A stretch of 64,000 nt of DNA from SZUA-36 sp964650905 (GCA_964650905.1 CAZYVH010000001.1:1-64000); one strand, 5' to 3'. Positions 7,082 to 17,200 are shown, counted from the first letter of the stretch. Made by a program: numbers and translations. Notes: generated from the letters alone by a model not told the origin.

Positions 7082-7696
7082 ATGCTGCAATCCGTGACCA
7101 GGGAATTCCTTGACTTCATCTCGGCTGGCGGTTGGGTCATGCCGCCACTGGTATTTCTGATGCTGCTCCTGTGGTTCGCCATCGGCTATCGCATCAGCGT
7201 GCTTCAGCGCGGAAGCAAGCGCGGTGCGCGAAATCTCATCAGGCTCACCGAAAAGAAACCGCACAAGTACGCCGACACCGATGGCGTACTGATCCGCGCC
7301 GTGACCCGAGGCCTCGATCTCCGCAAACGGAGACTCGGTGACCTGCGGCGTTTCCTGGACGATGCTTTCGCCGAGGAGGAGCACGAGCTCCACAAGTTCC
7401 ACGTCCTCATTACCACCATAGTGATGGTGGCACCCCTGTTGGGATTGCTCGGCACCGTGGTTGGCATGATCGAGACATTCGATTCGCTGGGTGAGATGTC
7501 GCTCTACTCTCAATCCGGCGGCATTGCCGGCGGTATCTCCCAAGCCCTGTTCTCAACGCAGATGGGACTCGCCGTCGCCATTCCAGGCCTGATCGTTAAC
7601 GGCGTACTCGGCCGCCGTCAAAAGGACATTGAACTGGAGCTCGCCCAGATCAAGGACATTCTCTGTGCAGGCGAAAGCACGGACTCTGACAGGTAA
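7082..7696 (+). CDS. exbB: ExbB/TolQ-type proton channel subunit
   Basis: 204 residues with three predicted membrane segments: an N-terminal one (VMPPLVFLMLLLWFAIGYRI), a second in TTIVMVAPLLGLLGTVVGMI and a third in LFSTQMGLAVAIPGLIVNGVLG. The motif APLLGLLGTVxGMIxTF is diagnostic of MotA/TolQ/ExbB. It is shorter than TolQ and fits the ExbB2 of TonB2 systems. It would form the inner-membrane proton channel with the ExbD encoded 8 bp downstream and energise TonB. It follows the TtpC-like gene by 3 bp. Confidence 0.9.
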   Translation: MLQSVTREFLDFISAGGWVMPPLVFLMLLLWFAIGYRISVLQRGSKRGARNLIRLTEKKPHKYADTDGVLIRAVTRGLDLRKRRLGDLRRFLDDAFAEEEHELHKFHVLITTIVMVAPLLGLLGTVVGMIETFDSLGEMSLYSQSGGIAGGISQALFSTQMGLAVAIPGLIVNGVLGRRQKDIELELAQIKDILCAGESTDSDR

Positions 7697-7704
7697 TCAA
7701 CCCA

Positions 7705-8115
7705 ATGCGCTATCGGGAAAAGAAAGAATCCATACAGGACATCAATATTTCACCGTTGATCGACATGGTGTTCATCCTGTTGATTTTCTTCATGGTCTCG
7801 ACCACTTTTGTCAAAGACATGAAACTGGACCTGAACCGGCCCGCCGCCTCGTCAGGCACCACCGCCTCGACCAAGGCCATTCGTCTTTACGTGGATAACA
7901 AGGGTGAGATCTACCTGGACGGCGAACCGGTCAGGGTGTGGGTGCTGCAAAGCCGGATTCGCGATCTGCTCTCGGCAAGCACGGCCAAAACGGTTCTCGT
8001 CGTCACGGACGAATCGGTGCCGGTCAGCCGCCTGGTCGAAGTAGTCGACCAAGCGAGGCTGGCGGGCGCTTCCGATGTGGGCGTTGCGACCGTTGAAGAG
8101 GCCGGCGCCGACTGA
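7705..8115 (+). CDS. exbD: ExbD/TolR biopolymer transport protein
   Basis: 136 residues. A short cytoplasmic N-terminus (MRYREKKESIQDINISPLID) precedes a single membrane helix containing the essential Asp of the family (SPLIDMVFILLIFFMVSTTF). The periplasmic domain has VDNKGEIYLDGEPV and VLVVTDESVPVSRLVEVVDQARLAGASDVGVAT. ExbD partners ExbB in using the proton gradient to drive TonB. It is in the same transcription unit, 2 bp before tonB. Confidence 0.92.
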   Translation: MRYREKKESIQDINISPLIDMVFILLIFFMVSTTFVKDMKLDLNRPAASSGTTASTKAIRLYVDNKGEIYLDGEPVRVWVLQSRIRDLLSASTAKTVLVVTDESVPVSRLVEVVDQARLAGASDVGVATVEEAGAD

Positions 8116-8117
8116 AC

Positions 8118-8783
8118 ATGGACACGAGGGTCAGGCTAAAAAGACTGTCGATCGCCGTCACGTCGATGTTGCTGGGTACGATCGTGGTCCTGGGCACCGT
8201 GATGCTGATCAACCGGTTTGGCCAGGGTTTTGACAAGACAAAGGGCCACGGTGAAAGCGAAATTATCTTCAAGCGCAAGCAGTCCGAGAAAAAGCAGGTC
8301 TTGAAACGGCGTCAGCCCCGGCCGAAGCCAAGGCGTATCCAGCACGCCGTGCCGCCTTCCCTGTCGGCCCTGAGTACCAACCTGTCCGGCATCGATTTCG
8401 GTCTTCCGAGCTATGACACCTCCGACCTGGACGCGTTGGGCGGTGACTTGCTGGGCGGGGCCAACGGCGTGGTCATGACCGATGACACGGTCGACCAGTC
8501 CCCGCGCGCGATCAGCCAGACCCCCATACAATTTCCCCCGAGCGCCAAGGCCAAGGGCCTGAAGGGATACGTCGTTCTGTCGATCCTGATCGGCGTTACG
8601 GGGGACATCGAAAAGGCGAGTGTCGTCGAGTCCTATCCCGAAGGGATTTTCGACACAACCGCGCTTCAAGGTATCAGCCAATGGAAATTTTCTCCCGCAC
8701 TTTATCAGGGAAAAGCCGTACGCACCTGGGCGAGACAGCGGATTCGGTTTGACCTGAGTCAGCATTCGAGGGCGAATTCGTGA
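8118..8783 (+). CDS. tonB: TonB family energy transducer
   Basis: 221 residues. An N-terminal membrane anchor (IAVTSMLLGTIVVLGTVMLI) is followed by a basic, proline-containing linker (KKQVLKRRQPRPKPRRIQHA). A Gly/Asp/Ser-rich middle follows, and then a C-terminal TonB domain: PPSAKAKGLKGYVVLSILIG, VVESYPEGIFDTTALQGISQWKFSP and AVRTWARQRIRFDL. The YP motif and the WKFSPA segment are standard for the TonB C-terminal fold that grips TonB boxes. The linker is less Pro/Lys-rich than in classical TonB. It links the ExbB/ExbD motor to the receptor encoded two genes downstream, and its stop overlaps the next start (TGATG). Confidence 0.9.
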   Translation: MDTRVRLKRLSIAVTSMLLGTIVVLGTVMLINRFGQGFDKTKGHGESEIIFKRKQSEKKQVLKRRQPRPKPRRIQHAVPPSLSALSTNLSGIDFGLPSYDTSDLDALGGDLLGGANGVVMTDDTVDQSPRAISQTPIQFPPSAKAKGLKGYVVLSILIGVTGDIEKASVVESYPEGIFDTTALQGISQWKFSPALYQGKAVRTWARQRIRFDLSQHSRANS

Positions 8784-9940
8784 TGTTTATCTGGCGACGG
8801 CTGCTGACCTGTCTCCTCTGTCTCGTCACGGCCGCTTCGCCTGCCTTGGCTGCCAAAAAGGAAAAGGACGAGGTCAACTATCTCGATCTGGCAGCGCTGA
8901 TGCTCAGGGACGGCAAACTGGACCGGGCCCAATCCATTCTGGAACGCGCGGACCCGACCGAGGAGGGTCTGGACCAGCTCCGGTACTACACCCTGTCGGG
9001 CATTCTGTATTTGCGCTTGAGCAAAGCCGACCTCGCCGCCGAGAAACTGCAGAAGGCTGTGGAGAAAAGGGGCGCCGAAACGATCGTTTATGTCTACCTG
9101 GCACAGGCCCGTTTCCAGCTCAAGCAATACCAAGATGTACTGAAGGCCCTCGAGCAGGCGGGGCCGGCACTGGATCACGTTGCTTCCACGTATCACATGC
9201 GGGCGCAGTGCTATTGGTTTCTCAAGGACTACGCCATGGCGATGGGTACACTGGACGTCGCCGACCGAATCTTTCCGGCGGACACGAGCTTTCTCAAGCG
9301 CAAGGTCTTTTTCCTGATCGAACTGGGTCTCTACCAGAAAGCCGCCGACCTCGGACACGTCTACCTCGAACGAAGCGAGGGCAGGCGCGAGGACTACGCA
9401 GCCCTCGGTAATGCGATGCGCGCCGCCGGCGAAACCAATGAAGCGATCAAGCTTCTGGAACAAGGCAACCTGAAGTATCCCAACGACATCGATATCAAAA
9501 AAATCCTGGCACACTCCTATCTGGACAGGGGCCAACTCAACACCGCCGCCGAATTGGTTTACGAAGCCTCACTGCTCGATCCTTCCCTGACCGGAGAGGC
9601 TGCCGAGCTGTACCGCCGCGCCGGTCGTCCGCACCGTGCCATCATGCTCAACAGCCGTATCACCGACCAGAAGGTCAAATTCCGGCAGAGGCTGGCCCTG
9701 TTGCTAGAATTGCGCCGCTTCGAGCAGGTCGTTTCAATGACCGACGATCTCAAGCGCGTCGGCCTGATCGACGATCAGGACATACGCTATGCCCTGGCCT
9801 ACGCGGACTTTAAACTGGCGGACTTTGACCAGGCCGAAACAAACCTGCAAAAGCTGACCCGCCCGGACCTGTTCCGGAAAGCAGCCGAGATGCGGCACAC
9901 CATTCAAAATTGCGCTAAGGCGCCGTGGCAATGTCAGTAA
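8783..9940 (+). CDS. Exported TPR-repeat protein of the TonB locus
   Basis: About 385 residues with a signal peptide (LLTCLLCLVTAASPALAAKK) and a run of tetratricopeptide-like helices (DLAALMLRDGKLDRAQSILERA, YYTLSGILYLRLSKADLAAEKLQKA, YVYLAQARFQLKQYQDVLKALEQA, LAHSYLDRGQLNTAAELVYEA). TPR proteins close TonB2/ttpC operons in several gammaproteobacteria and have been linked to full activity of the TonB system. It probably scaffolds the complex in the periplasm. The start could be GTG 8780 or ATG 8783; I prefer the ATG because it gives a TGATG junction with tonB. The 3' end overlaps the receptor start region. Confidence 0.85.
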   Translation: MFIWRRLLTCLLCLVTAASPALAAKKEKDEVNYLDLAALMLRDGKLDRAQSILERADPTEEGLDQLRYYTLSGILYLRLSKADLAAEKLQKAVEKRGAETIVYVYLAQARFQLKQYQDVLKALEQAGPALDHVASTYHMRAQCYWFLKDYAMAMGTLDVADRIFPADTSFLKRKVFFLIELGLYQKAADLGHVYLERSEGRREDYAALGNAMRAAGETNEAIKLLEQGNLKYPNDIDIKKILAHSYLDRGQLNTAAELVYEASLLDPSLTGEAAELYRRAGRPHRAIMLNSRITDQKVKFRQRLALLLELRRFEQVVSMTDDLKRVGLIDDQDIRYALAYADFKLADFDQAETNLQKLTRPDLFRKAAEMRHTIQNCAKAPWQCQ

Positions 9941-12900
9941 AAGGGTGCAGATTCATTTTCCGCCTGATGGCGTGTTTCGCTCTTAGCTTGAGTCTGGCGT
10001 CGGTGGCGCTCGCGCAGAATGCTCATCTGACCCTTTACGTATTCAAGAAAGGTCTGCCGGTAGCCGGTATCGAAACGTTCGCGGACAGCAAGCTCCTGGA
10101 CAGCACGAACGAGCAGGGCGTCGTGAAGTTTGACATCGCCCCCGGACCCCACCGATTGGAATTGCGCGACCAGGACACCGTTGTTCTGGACCAGCCGATC
10201 CTCGCCCACGAAGACGAAATCGCACAGTGGATCGTCAACATCACCCGCGGGTTGAGCGCCCTGACCGACGTCGAGTCGTCCAGTCTGCAAAGCGACATCC
10301 CTGCCCAAATCCCCCTTGCCGGCCAACCGACGGACAGCACGCCGGGGACGCTCATGGGCAAACTTATCAGTGCAGAAGACAAGCGCCCCGTCGAAGGCGC
10401 GCGGATATTCATCAGCGGACAGGCCCGGGACTTTCGCAGCGGCGAGGACGGTGTATTCAAGGCTGAATTACCCGCTGGGTCGTATTCGGTTACTGTACTG
10501 CATTCAGGCTTCAACAGCATCACCCGCGACAGCATAGAGGTCACCCCACGCGAGCGGACCGAGTTCGACCTGGTGCTCACTCCCGCGGGCACGGAATTGC
10601 CGGAGTTCCTCGTGATCGAGCCATATATCGCGGGCAGCCTCGCGTCCGTGCTGGAAGAGCGCCGCACCGATGCCGCGGTGAGCAACATTCTGGGTTCGGA
10701 GCAGATCTCCAAGGCGGGTGACAGCGATGCCGCGGGCGCGCTAAGCCGTGTTACCGGGCTGACACTGGTGGACGGGAAGTTCATCTACATCCGCGGACTT
10801 GGCGAACGCTACTCCAGCACGTTGCTCAACGGTGCCAATGTCCCGAGCCCGGACCCGACCCGCAGGGTCGTGCCACTCAACCTGTTTCCCGCGGAGATCA
10901 TCGATAGCATTGCGGTCAGAAAGGGCTACACGTCAAATTTACCGGGTGAGTTCGGCGGCGGCACGGTCGAAATCAGAACCCGCAGCGTACCGGAAAACCC
11001 TTTTTTCAGCATCGAGGCTTCCCTGGGTTACCGGGAAGGAACGACGTCGGCGAGTGGCCTGAGCTACGCCGGCGGCAGTTCCGACTGGACTGGATACGAC
11101 GACGGCACGCGTAATCAACCCAGCGCCCTGGCACAGGCCATAGCCGACGGGACCGAGCTCAAACCGTACAACCGGTTCACCGGTGTCGGCTTCCAGCCCG
11201 AAGAACTCGAAACCATCGGCGAGTCGCTGGCCAGCAATTACGATGTCAAACCCAAGTCACCCGGCCCCGATACCGGTCTAAAGGCTTCGGGTGGTTATCT
11301 TTGGAAGTTCGGCAACGACATTCGCCTGGGCTTCCTGGCCGCAACCGAACATAGCGACAAGTGGCGGACGTACAACGAGCGACAAACGGACTATACCAAC
11401 TCGGGTGACGGCACACTGCAATCGGAGAACGACTATATTTACAACACGACGAAGCGTGAAATCGGTCTCAGCGGCTATTTCACCGTGGGGCTGCAAGTGG
11501 GGGAAAACAACACGCTCACCTACGACTGGATGTTGTTGCGCGACACCAGCGACAAGGCCCAGATCCAGCAAGGCTTCAACAAGGACACCGACGGCGGCGA
11601 TGTCAAATTCACCGAACTGGAGTGGATCGAGCGGCAAATGCAGGCCAACCAGCTGCTGGGTGAGCACACGCTGCCGCTGCTGGGAAATTTGAAGTTTGAC
11701 TGGCAGCTCACCCAGGCGAAGGCAAAATCGGACGCCCCGGACACCCGTCGCTACCGCTATGACCCCGACACGCTAACGCCGCAACAGGACGATTTCATCT
11801 TTTCGCTACGCAACGACAGCAACCAGCGCCGCTGGAGCAAACTGGGGGACCACAGCGACAGTTATGATGTCAACGCGATTTTTCCGGTTAAACTGTGGAA
11901 ACGGGTTACCGTGGATGTGTCCGCGGGTTTCAGCCACGTAAAAAAGAGCCGCGATTCTGCCGTTCGCAGGTTCTCCTTCAAGTCCAGTGGCTCCATTTCG
12001 GGCAATATCGAACTGCGCCGTCACCAGTCCCTGGAAGACGTCATCACGGCCGACACCGTCGACCCCCAAGGCTGGCAGCTGGTAGAAGTTACGATACCGA
12101 CCGATGCCTACACGGCGAAACAGGTCATCGATGCCTGGCACACGGGGCTCGATTTTCATTTTGGTGACGTGTTCCGTCTCTCCACAGGTTTCGACAACGA
12201 AAAGTCCGACCAGTCGGTGAGCACGTTCAACCTTTTCGACCCCGAAAGAAACCCGGTCAATTCTAGCCTGAACACGAAGGACAGTTTCCCTTTTGTATCC
12301 GCCTCACTGATTCTGGGCAGCCACCAGATTCGCGCCGGCTACGCTGAAACCACCAACCGGCCCGACTTCAAGGAACTGGCCGAATCCTTTTTCAAAGACC
12401 CCGTGCTGGACCGACTGGTCCAGGGCAATCCCGATCTTGTGCCGGCGAAAATCAGCCACTACGACCTGCGCTGGGACTATTATTTCAATCCCAGTGAGTT
12501 CATATCGCTGGGTGCGTTCTACAAGGAATTCAGGCACCCTATCGAGTCGGTTATACTAGCCTCCCCTGAAGCCAAACTGTCGTCCTTCGACAACGCCGAG
12601 GTGGCGAAGAATTTCGGCGCCGAGTTCGAACTCTACGAGACGCTCGGATTCCTGAATGACTGGTGGGGCTGGGGTTCGCTGCTGGAGAATTTCCACATCA
12701 ACACGAACTTTGCCTGGATCAAGTCCGATATCACTTTGTCCAAGGACAACGCGGCCGTTCAGACCTCCCTCAGCCGACCGCTGCAGGGACAGTCTCCTTA
12801 CGTGTGGAACTTCCAGATCGGTTACGACGACGAAGCCCGAGGCATCAATTCCGCTTTGCTGTTCCGCGTGTCCGGCAAAAGGATCACCGATGTCGGCATC

Positions 12901-13101
12901 AACGGCTCCCCGGACATCTACGAACAGCCACGCCCGTCACTGGACTTTATCTATTCGCAGACATTCAGGTGTCTCAAACTCAAGCTCAAGGCTGAGAACC
13001 TGCTCGACCCCAAGTATGAACTAACCCAAGGGCCGGAAACGACCCGGGTCTCAAAAGCCGGTCGGGTCTATCGCGCGGCATTGGAGTATACCTTCGATTA
13101 A
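9931..13101 (+). CDS. TonB-dependent outer-membrane receptor with N-terminal carboxypeptidase-regulatory domains
   Basis: About 1056 residues. A signal peptide (SLSLASVALAQ) is followed by two Ig-like regulatory domains (about 25-110, with HLTLYVFKKGLPVAGIETF; and about 140-225, with GKLISAEDKRPVEGARIFISG and VTVLHSGFNSITRDSIEVTP). Next comes the plug (KAGDSDAAGALSRVTGLTLVDGKFIYIRGLGERYSSTLLNG ... NLPGEFGGGTVEIRTRS), then the beta-barrel ending in an aromatic-type strand (AALEYTFD). A TonB box is not obvious; LPEFLVIEPYIAG ahead of the plug is a candidate. The family resembles Oar/CarboxypepD_reg receptors, some of which are implicated in TonB-dependent export rather than uptake. It is the last gene of the Pho-controlled operon and overlaps the TPR gene by 10 bp. 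The ATG at 9931 is preferred over the GTG at 9925. Its substrate is unknown; the Pho control suggests a phosphorus compound. Confidence 0.88.
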   Translation: MSVKGCRFIFRLMACFALSLSLASVALAQNAHLTLYVFKKGLPVAGIETFADSKLLDSTNEQGVVKFDIAPGPHRLELRDQDTVVLDQPILAHEDEIAQWIVNITRGLSALTDVESSSLQSDIPAQIPLAGQPTDSTPGTLMGKLISAEDKRPVEGARIFISGQARDFRSGEDGVFKAELPAGSYSVTVLHSGFNSITRDSIEVTPRERTEFDLVLTPAGTELPEFLVIEPYIAGSLASVLEERRTDAAVSNILGSEQISKAGDSDAAGALSRVTGLTLVDGKFIYIRGLGERYSSTLLNGANVPSPDPTRRVVPLNLFPAEIIDSIAVRKGYTSNLPGEFGGGTVEIRTRSVPENPFFSIEASLGYREGTTSASGLSYAGGSSDWTGYDDGTRNQPSALAQAIADGTELKPYNRFTGVGFQPEELETIGESLASNYDVKPKSPGPDTGLKASGGYLWKFGNDIRLGFLAATEHSDKWRTYNERQTDYTNSGDGTLQSENDYIYNTTKREIGLSGYFTVGLQVGENNTLTYDWMLLRDTSDKAQIQQGFNKDTDGGDVKFTELEWIERQMQANQLLGEHTLPLLGNLKFDWQLTQAKAKSDAPDTRRYRYDPDTLTPQQDDFIFSLRNDSNQRRWSKLGDHSDSYDVNAIFPVKLWKRVTVDVSAGFSHVKKSRDSAVRRFSFKSSGSISGNIELRRHQSLEDVITADTVDPQGWQLVEVTIPTDAYTAKQVIDAWHTGLDFHFGDVFRLSTGFDNEKSDQSVSTFNLFDPERNPVNSSLNTKDSFPFVSASLILGSHQIRAGYAETTNRPDFKELAESFFKDPVLDRLVQGNPDLVPAKISHYDLRWDYYFNPSEFISLGAFYKEFRHPIESVILASPEAKLSSFDNAEVAKNFGAEFELYETLGFLNDWWGWGSLLENFHINTNFAWIKSDITLSKDNAAVQTSLSRPLQGQSPYVWNFQIGYDDEARGINSALLFRVSGKRITDVGINGSPDIYEQPRPSLDFIYSQTFRCLKLKLKAENLLDPKYELTQGPETTRVSKAGRVYRAALEYTFD

Positions 13102-13857
13102 TCAGGTGACCTGGTGCAGGCACTCGCTTCCCTGCGCGGGCGCTGGTGCACGCGTGGCACCGACCATGCCGTGCAGGATCCTTAGTTTCTGGAACATCTT
13201 TTGGGACAGGCCCGTGGTCAGGGTCTCCACGTCATTGACAGCGTCGATCGCGATCGAGTCGTGCCAGTAGAGACCGTAGATGGAAGCGATTTTTCCGATC
13301 AGCGAAAACATCTCGCCACAATACTCGAGGTAGCGGCTCATCTCGTAGAGCGTCATGCCGCTGACGGGCGAGGACTTGGTGTTCTCGGCATCGCGCAGCA
13401 GACGGTCGGGGTCCTTGGTGAGTTGATGCATGTCGATGCTGTGCGCGAGCGAACGCAGTTCGTGGATCGCTAGCAATGCCCGCCGGCGCTTCACCCGCGT
13501 CTCGAGGGACACCAGAAAATAGGCGGCGGCAGCCAGCAAGACCAGATTGTTGATGCTCGAATCCATAAAATTCACAAACATCACCAGATCCAGCGGCCCC
13601 GTCGACACGTGCAACTGGCTGATCGTGCCCGCCAGACCGATAGCCGCTGCGGCCAGGATTAAGGCGACGGCAACGCGGAGACCGATAATGGGCCGGCCGA
13701 TCCAGAAGGCTCGGGCCGTGGCCTCGCGGCTCAGTTGCAGAAGATCCCGGCAGGCGAGCATCAGCGAAGCGTCGGGAAACCGCTCTTCAATCCTTTTGGA
13801 TAGATGGGCGATCGTCTGAACGACCCGTTCCGGGTCAAGCTGGTTTCTCATTTGCAT
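13102..13857 (-). CDS. Unknown two-helix membrane protein
   Basis: I do not recognise this protein of about 251 residues. It has a soluble N-terminus (RNQLDPERVVQTIAHLSKRIEERFPDASL) and two likely membrane segments (VAVALILAAAAIGLAGTIS at about 75-95 and NNLVLLAAAAYFLVSLE at about 115-132), then a long helical, probably cytoplasmic C-terminal half (RRALLAIHELRSLAHSIDMHQLTKD ... YEMSRYLEYCGEMFSLIGKIASIYGLYWHDS). Its stop codon abuts the stop codon of the TonB-dependent receptor with no intervening base, tail to tail. The start at 13857 is tentative; ATG 13851 and upstream ATGs are possible. Confidence 0.65.
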   Translation of the reverse strand: MQMRNQLDPERVVQTIAHLSKRIEERFPDASLMLACRDLLQLSREATARAFWIGRPIIGLRVAVALILAAAAIGLAGTISQLHVSTGPLDLVMFVNFMDSSINNLVLLAAAAYFLVSLETRVKRRRALLAIHELRSLAHSIDMHQLTKDPDRLLRDAENTKSSPVSGMTLYEMSRYLEYCGEMFSLIGKIASIYGLYWHDSIAIDAVNDVETLTTGLSQKMFQKLRILHGMVGATRAPAPAQGSECLHQVT

Positions 13858-13911
13858 ACTGCGTTTGGTGATGCCCCTTGCCGAGCCCGTCCCTGGGCTC
13901 GAACTTGTCAA

Positions 13912-14213
13912 CGTCCGTGTAGCTGTCCGCGATGACTCAAGTTAACAAACGAATGTGACAGGATTATTTCCGCAGCCTCGGGATATACCGCTCCCCGGGA
14001 ACCGCCATTCCAGCCATCCGGCGTACGAGTTTCATCATCTGGACCGATGAAAACACCCGCCGGCAGTTTGGTTCGGGGAGGAGAGGCCGGGAGATAGTTC
14101 GACTACGCCCGGTCTCTCACTCTACAGACGTTCCAACTCATCCCGCGACGGGCGACGCGGGGCGTTTGTCTACGGCAAATCTCCGCGTAACCCTGTCAGC
14201 GTTATGCGCCGGC
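13912..14213. other. Intergenic region, 302 bp, no gene seen
   Basis: No reading frame here has recognisable protein features. It lies between the start of the two-helix membrane protein and the end of icmF, both on the minus strand, so it should hold the promoter of the former and any terminator of the latter. I could not identify a convincing element of either kind. Confidence 0.5.
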
Positions 14214-17200
14214 TTACATATTCCTCCGGTACTCGCCACCCACTTCGTAGAGTGCGTGTGACATTGACCCCAGCGAGCAATCCTTCGCCGCGTCCATCAG
14301 CGCCTCGAAGGTGTTTTTGCGCGCCCGCGCTACCTGCTGCAGACGTGCCAGTTCCGATGCGGCGGCATTGTCGTGGGCTGTCCTGAACGTTTCCACGTTT
14401 TCAACCTGCTGATCTTTTTCAGCATCCGTCGAGCGCATCAGGTCCTGCTCGCCACCCCCGGCGTGGGCCTCCCTGCCGCCCAGAAATGTGTTGACACCGA
14501 TGATCGGCAGCGAGCCGTCGTGTTTTTTCTGCTCGTAGACCATCGACTCTTCCTGGATTTTGCTGCGCTGGTACATGGTATCCATCGCCCCCAGAACGCC
14601 GCCGCGTTCTGAGATGCGCTCGAATTCCTGGTAGACGGCTTCCTCGACGAGATCGGTCAGTTCATCGACGATAAAGCTGCCCTGCCACGGGTTTTCACAA
14701 GTGTTTAAGCCCAGTTCCTTGTTGATGATCATCTGGATCGCCACCGCCCGGCGCACCGACTCCTCGGTCGGGGTCGTGATCGCCTCGTCGTAGGCGTTGG
14801 TATGCAGTGAATTGCAATTGTCGAACAACGCGTACAGCGCCTGCAGCGTGGTGCGGATATCGTTGAACTGGATCTCCTGGGCGTGCAAGGATCTGCCCGA
14901 GGTCTGGATGTGGTACTTGAGCATCTGCGAGCGGCGGTTTGCGCCGTAACGCTCGCGCATGGCGCGGGCCCAGATGCGCCGCGCGACACGGCCGATGACG
15001 GTGTATTCCGGGTCCATGCCGTTGGAGAAGAAAAAGCTCAGGTTGGGCGCAAATTCATCGATGTCCATGCCGCGCGCGAGGTAGTACTCGACGATCGTGA
15101 AACCATTCGACAGCGTGAAGGCGAGCTGTGAAATCGGGTTCGCGCCGGCCTCGGCGATGTGGTAGCCGGAGATCGAGACCGAGTAAAAATTGCGCACCGC
15201 ATGATCGACGAAGTACTGCTGGATGTCGCCCATCATGCGCATTGCGAACTCGGTCGAGAAAATACAGGTGTTCTGCGCCTGGTCTTCTTTCAGAATATCG
15301 GCCTGCACCGTGCCGCGCACGGTTTTCAGCGTGTGCGTCTTGATCTTTGCGTAGGTCTGCGCATCGACCAGTTTATCGCCGCTGATACCCAGCAAGGCCA
15401 GCCCGAGTCCGTTGTTGCCCTCCGGCAGTTCACCGGCGTAATGCGGTTGTTTGCGCCCCTTGAAGTACTTTTTAATCTTCTTCTCGGCATCTTGCCACTG
15501 ACCGCTCTGCTTCAGATGCAGCTCGACCTGCTGGTCGGTAGCGGCGTTCATGAAAAACGCCAGGATCATAGGTGCGGGGCCATTGATGGTCATCGACACA
15601 GAGGTCGTCGGCGCACACAGGTCAAAGCCGGAATAAAGCTTTTTAAGATCATCCAGCGTGGCGATTGAGACACCGGCGTTACCGACCTTGCCATAGATGT
15701 CCGGCCGGATGTGCGGGTCCTCTCCATAGAGGGTGACCGAATCAAACGCGGTGCTGAGGCGCACGGCCGGTTGGCCCTTGGCGATAATGTGGAAACGCCG
15801 GTTGGTACGTTCCGGTGTACCCTCACCCGCGAACATGCGAATCGGGTCTTCGCCGGTGCGACGGTAGGGGAAAACGCCCGCGGTATAGGGGTAAGCGCCC
15901 GGCAGGTTTTCACGCATCAGAAACGACAGCAGTTCGCCCCAGTCGGTATCGCGGGGCATGCCGATCTTGGGGATTTGCAACTTGCTCAGTGATTCGTGGA
16001 AATTACTGCCAGTGATCTCCTTGCCACGGACTTCGTAGCGGTATTTCCTGGTGCGCAGACCTTTTTTCCTGGCCGGCCATTCTTTTAACAGGCCGATGGC
16101 GGCTTTCGACAGTTCTGATAGGGCAGCGTTGTAGCGTTGGCGTAATAAAACCAGCGTGCGATCGGTGTCCTGATCGTTATCTGAAGGCAAAGATGGATCC
16201 CGGGTCGTGGCCCGGGATGACGATACCTGGGCCCGGGATGACGATACCTGGGCCCGGGATGACNNNNNNNNNNNNNNNNNNNNNNNNNNNNNNNNNNNNN
16301 NNNNNNNNNNNNNNNNNNNNNNNNNNNNNNNNNNNNNNNNNNNNNNNNNNNNNNNNNNNNNNNTGGCAGATGCGGGTCTTCCAGGTCCCTGAGGCATTCA
16401 TAGTAATGCTGCGCGAGACTGGCTGCCTCAGCCTGTCGAACGATCTCTGCATTGATATCCCTGCCCTGCCCGGCGATTTCTGCCAGGTAGCGACTGCGTG
16501 CGCCCGGTATCAATACACTTGAGCGTGGTGCCTTGCGGCTGACATCTGTGGTGGGTGTCCAGTCTTTTTCCGGCAGGTCCAGTTTTTCACGCATGAGACG
16601 CAGCAAGCTGACAAACATCCAGCTGATACCGGGGTCATTGAACTGGCTGGCGATGGTCGGGTAGACCGGCACATCGCCGTCATCCGTCGTGAAAGCCATG
16701 TGGTTGCGTTTCCACTGTTTGCGCACATCACGCAGTGCGTCCTCCGCGGCACGCTTGTCAAACTTGTTGAGGATGACCAGTTCGGCGTAATCGAGCATGT
16801 CGATTTTTTCCAGCTGGCTCTGTGCACCAAAATCGGAGGTCATGACGTAGCAAGCAAAATCCACCATGTCGACGATTTCAGAATCCGACTGGCCGATACC
16901 GGCGGTTTCCACGATGACCAGGTCGAAACCGGCGGACTTGAGGAAGTGGATCGCGTCGTTGAGCATCGCACTGGTTGCAAGGTGCTGACGGCGGGTCGCC
17001 ATCGAGCGCATGTAAATTCGCTCATTGCGTAGTGAATTCATACGGATGCGGTCGCCTAAGAGCGCACCACCCGTACGCCGGCGGGTCGGGTCCACCGCCA
17101 GCACTGCAATGCGTTTGTCAGGAAAACTCATCAGCATGCGGTTGAGGATTTCATCGGTCACCGATGACTTGCCTGCACCACCGGTGCCGGTGATGCCGAT

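Noticed and set aside
6347..7543. 398-residue frame on the minus strand opposite the ExbB genes
   Set aside because: His/Gln/Asp-rich shadow of the opposite coding strand, with no domain features; the plus-strand ExbB genes are certain.
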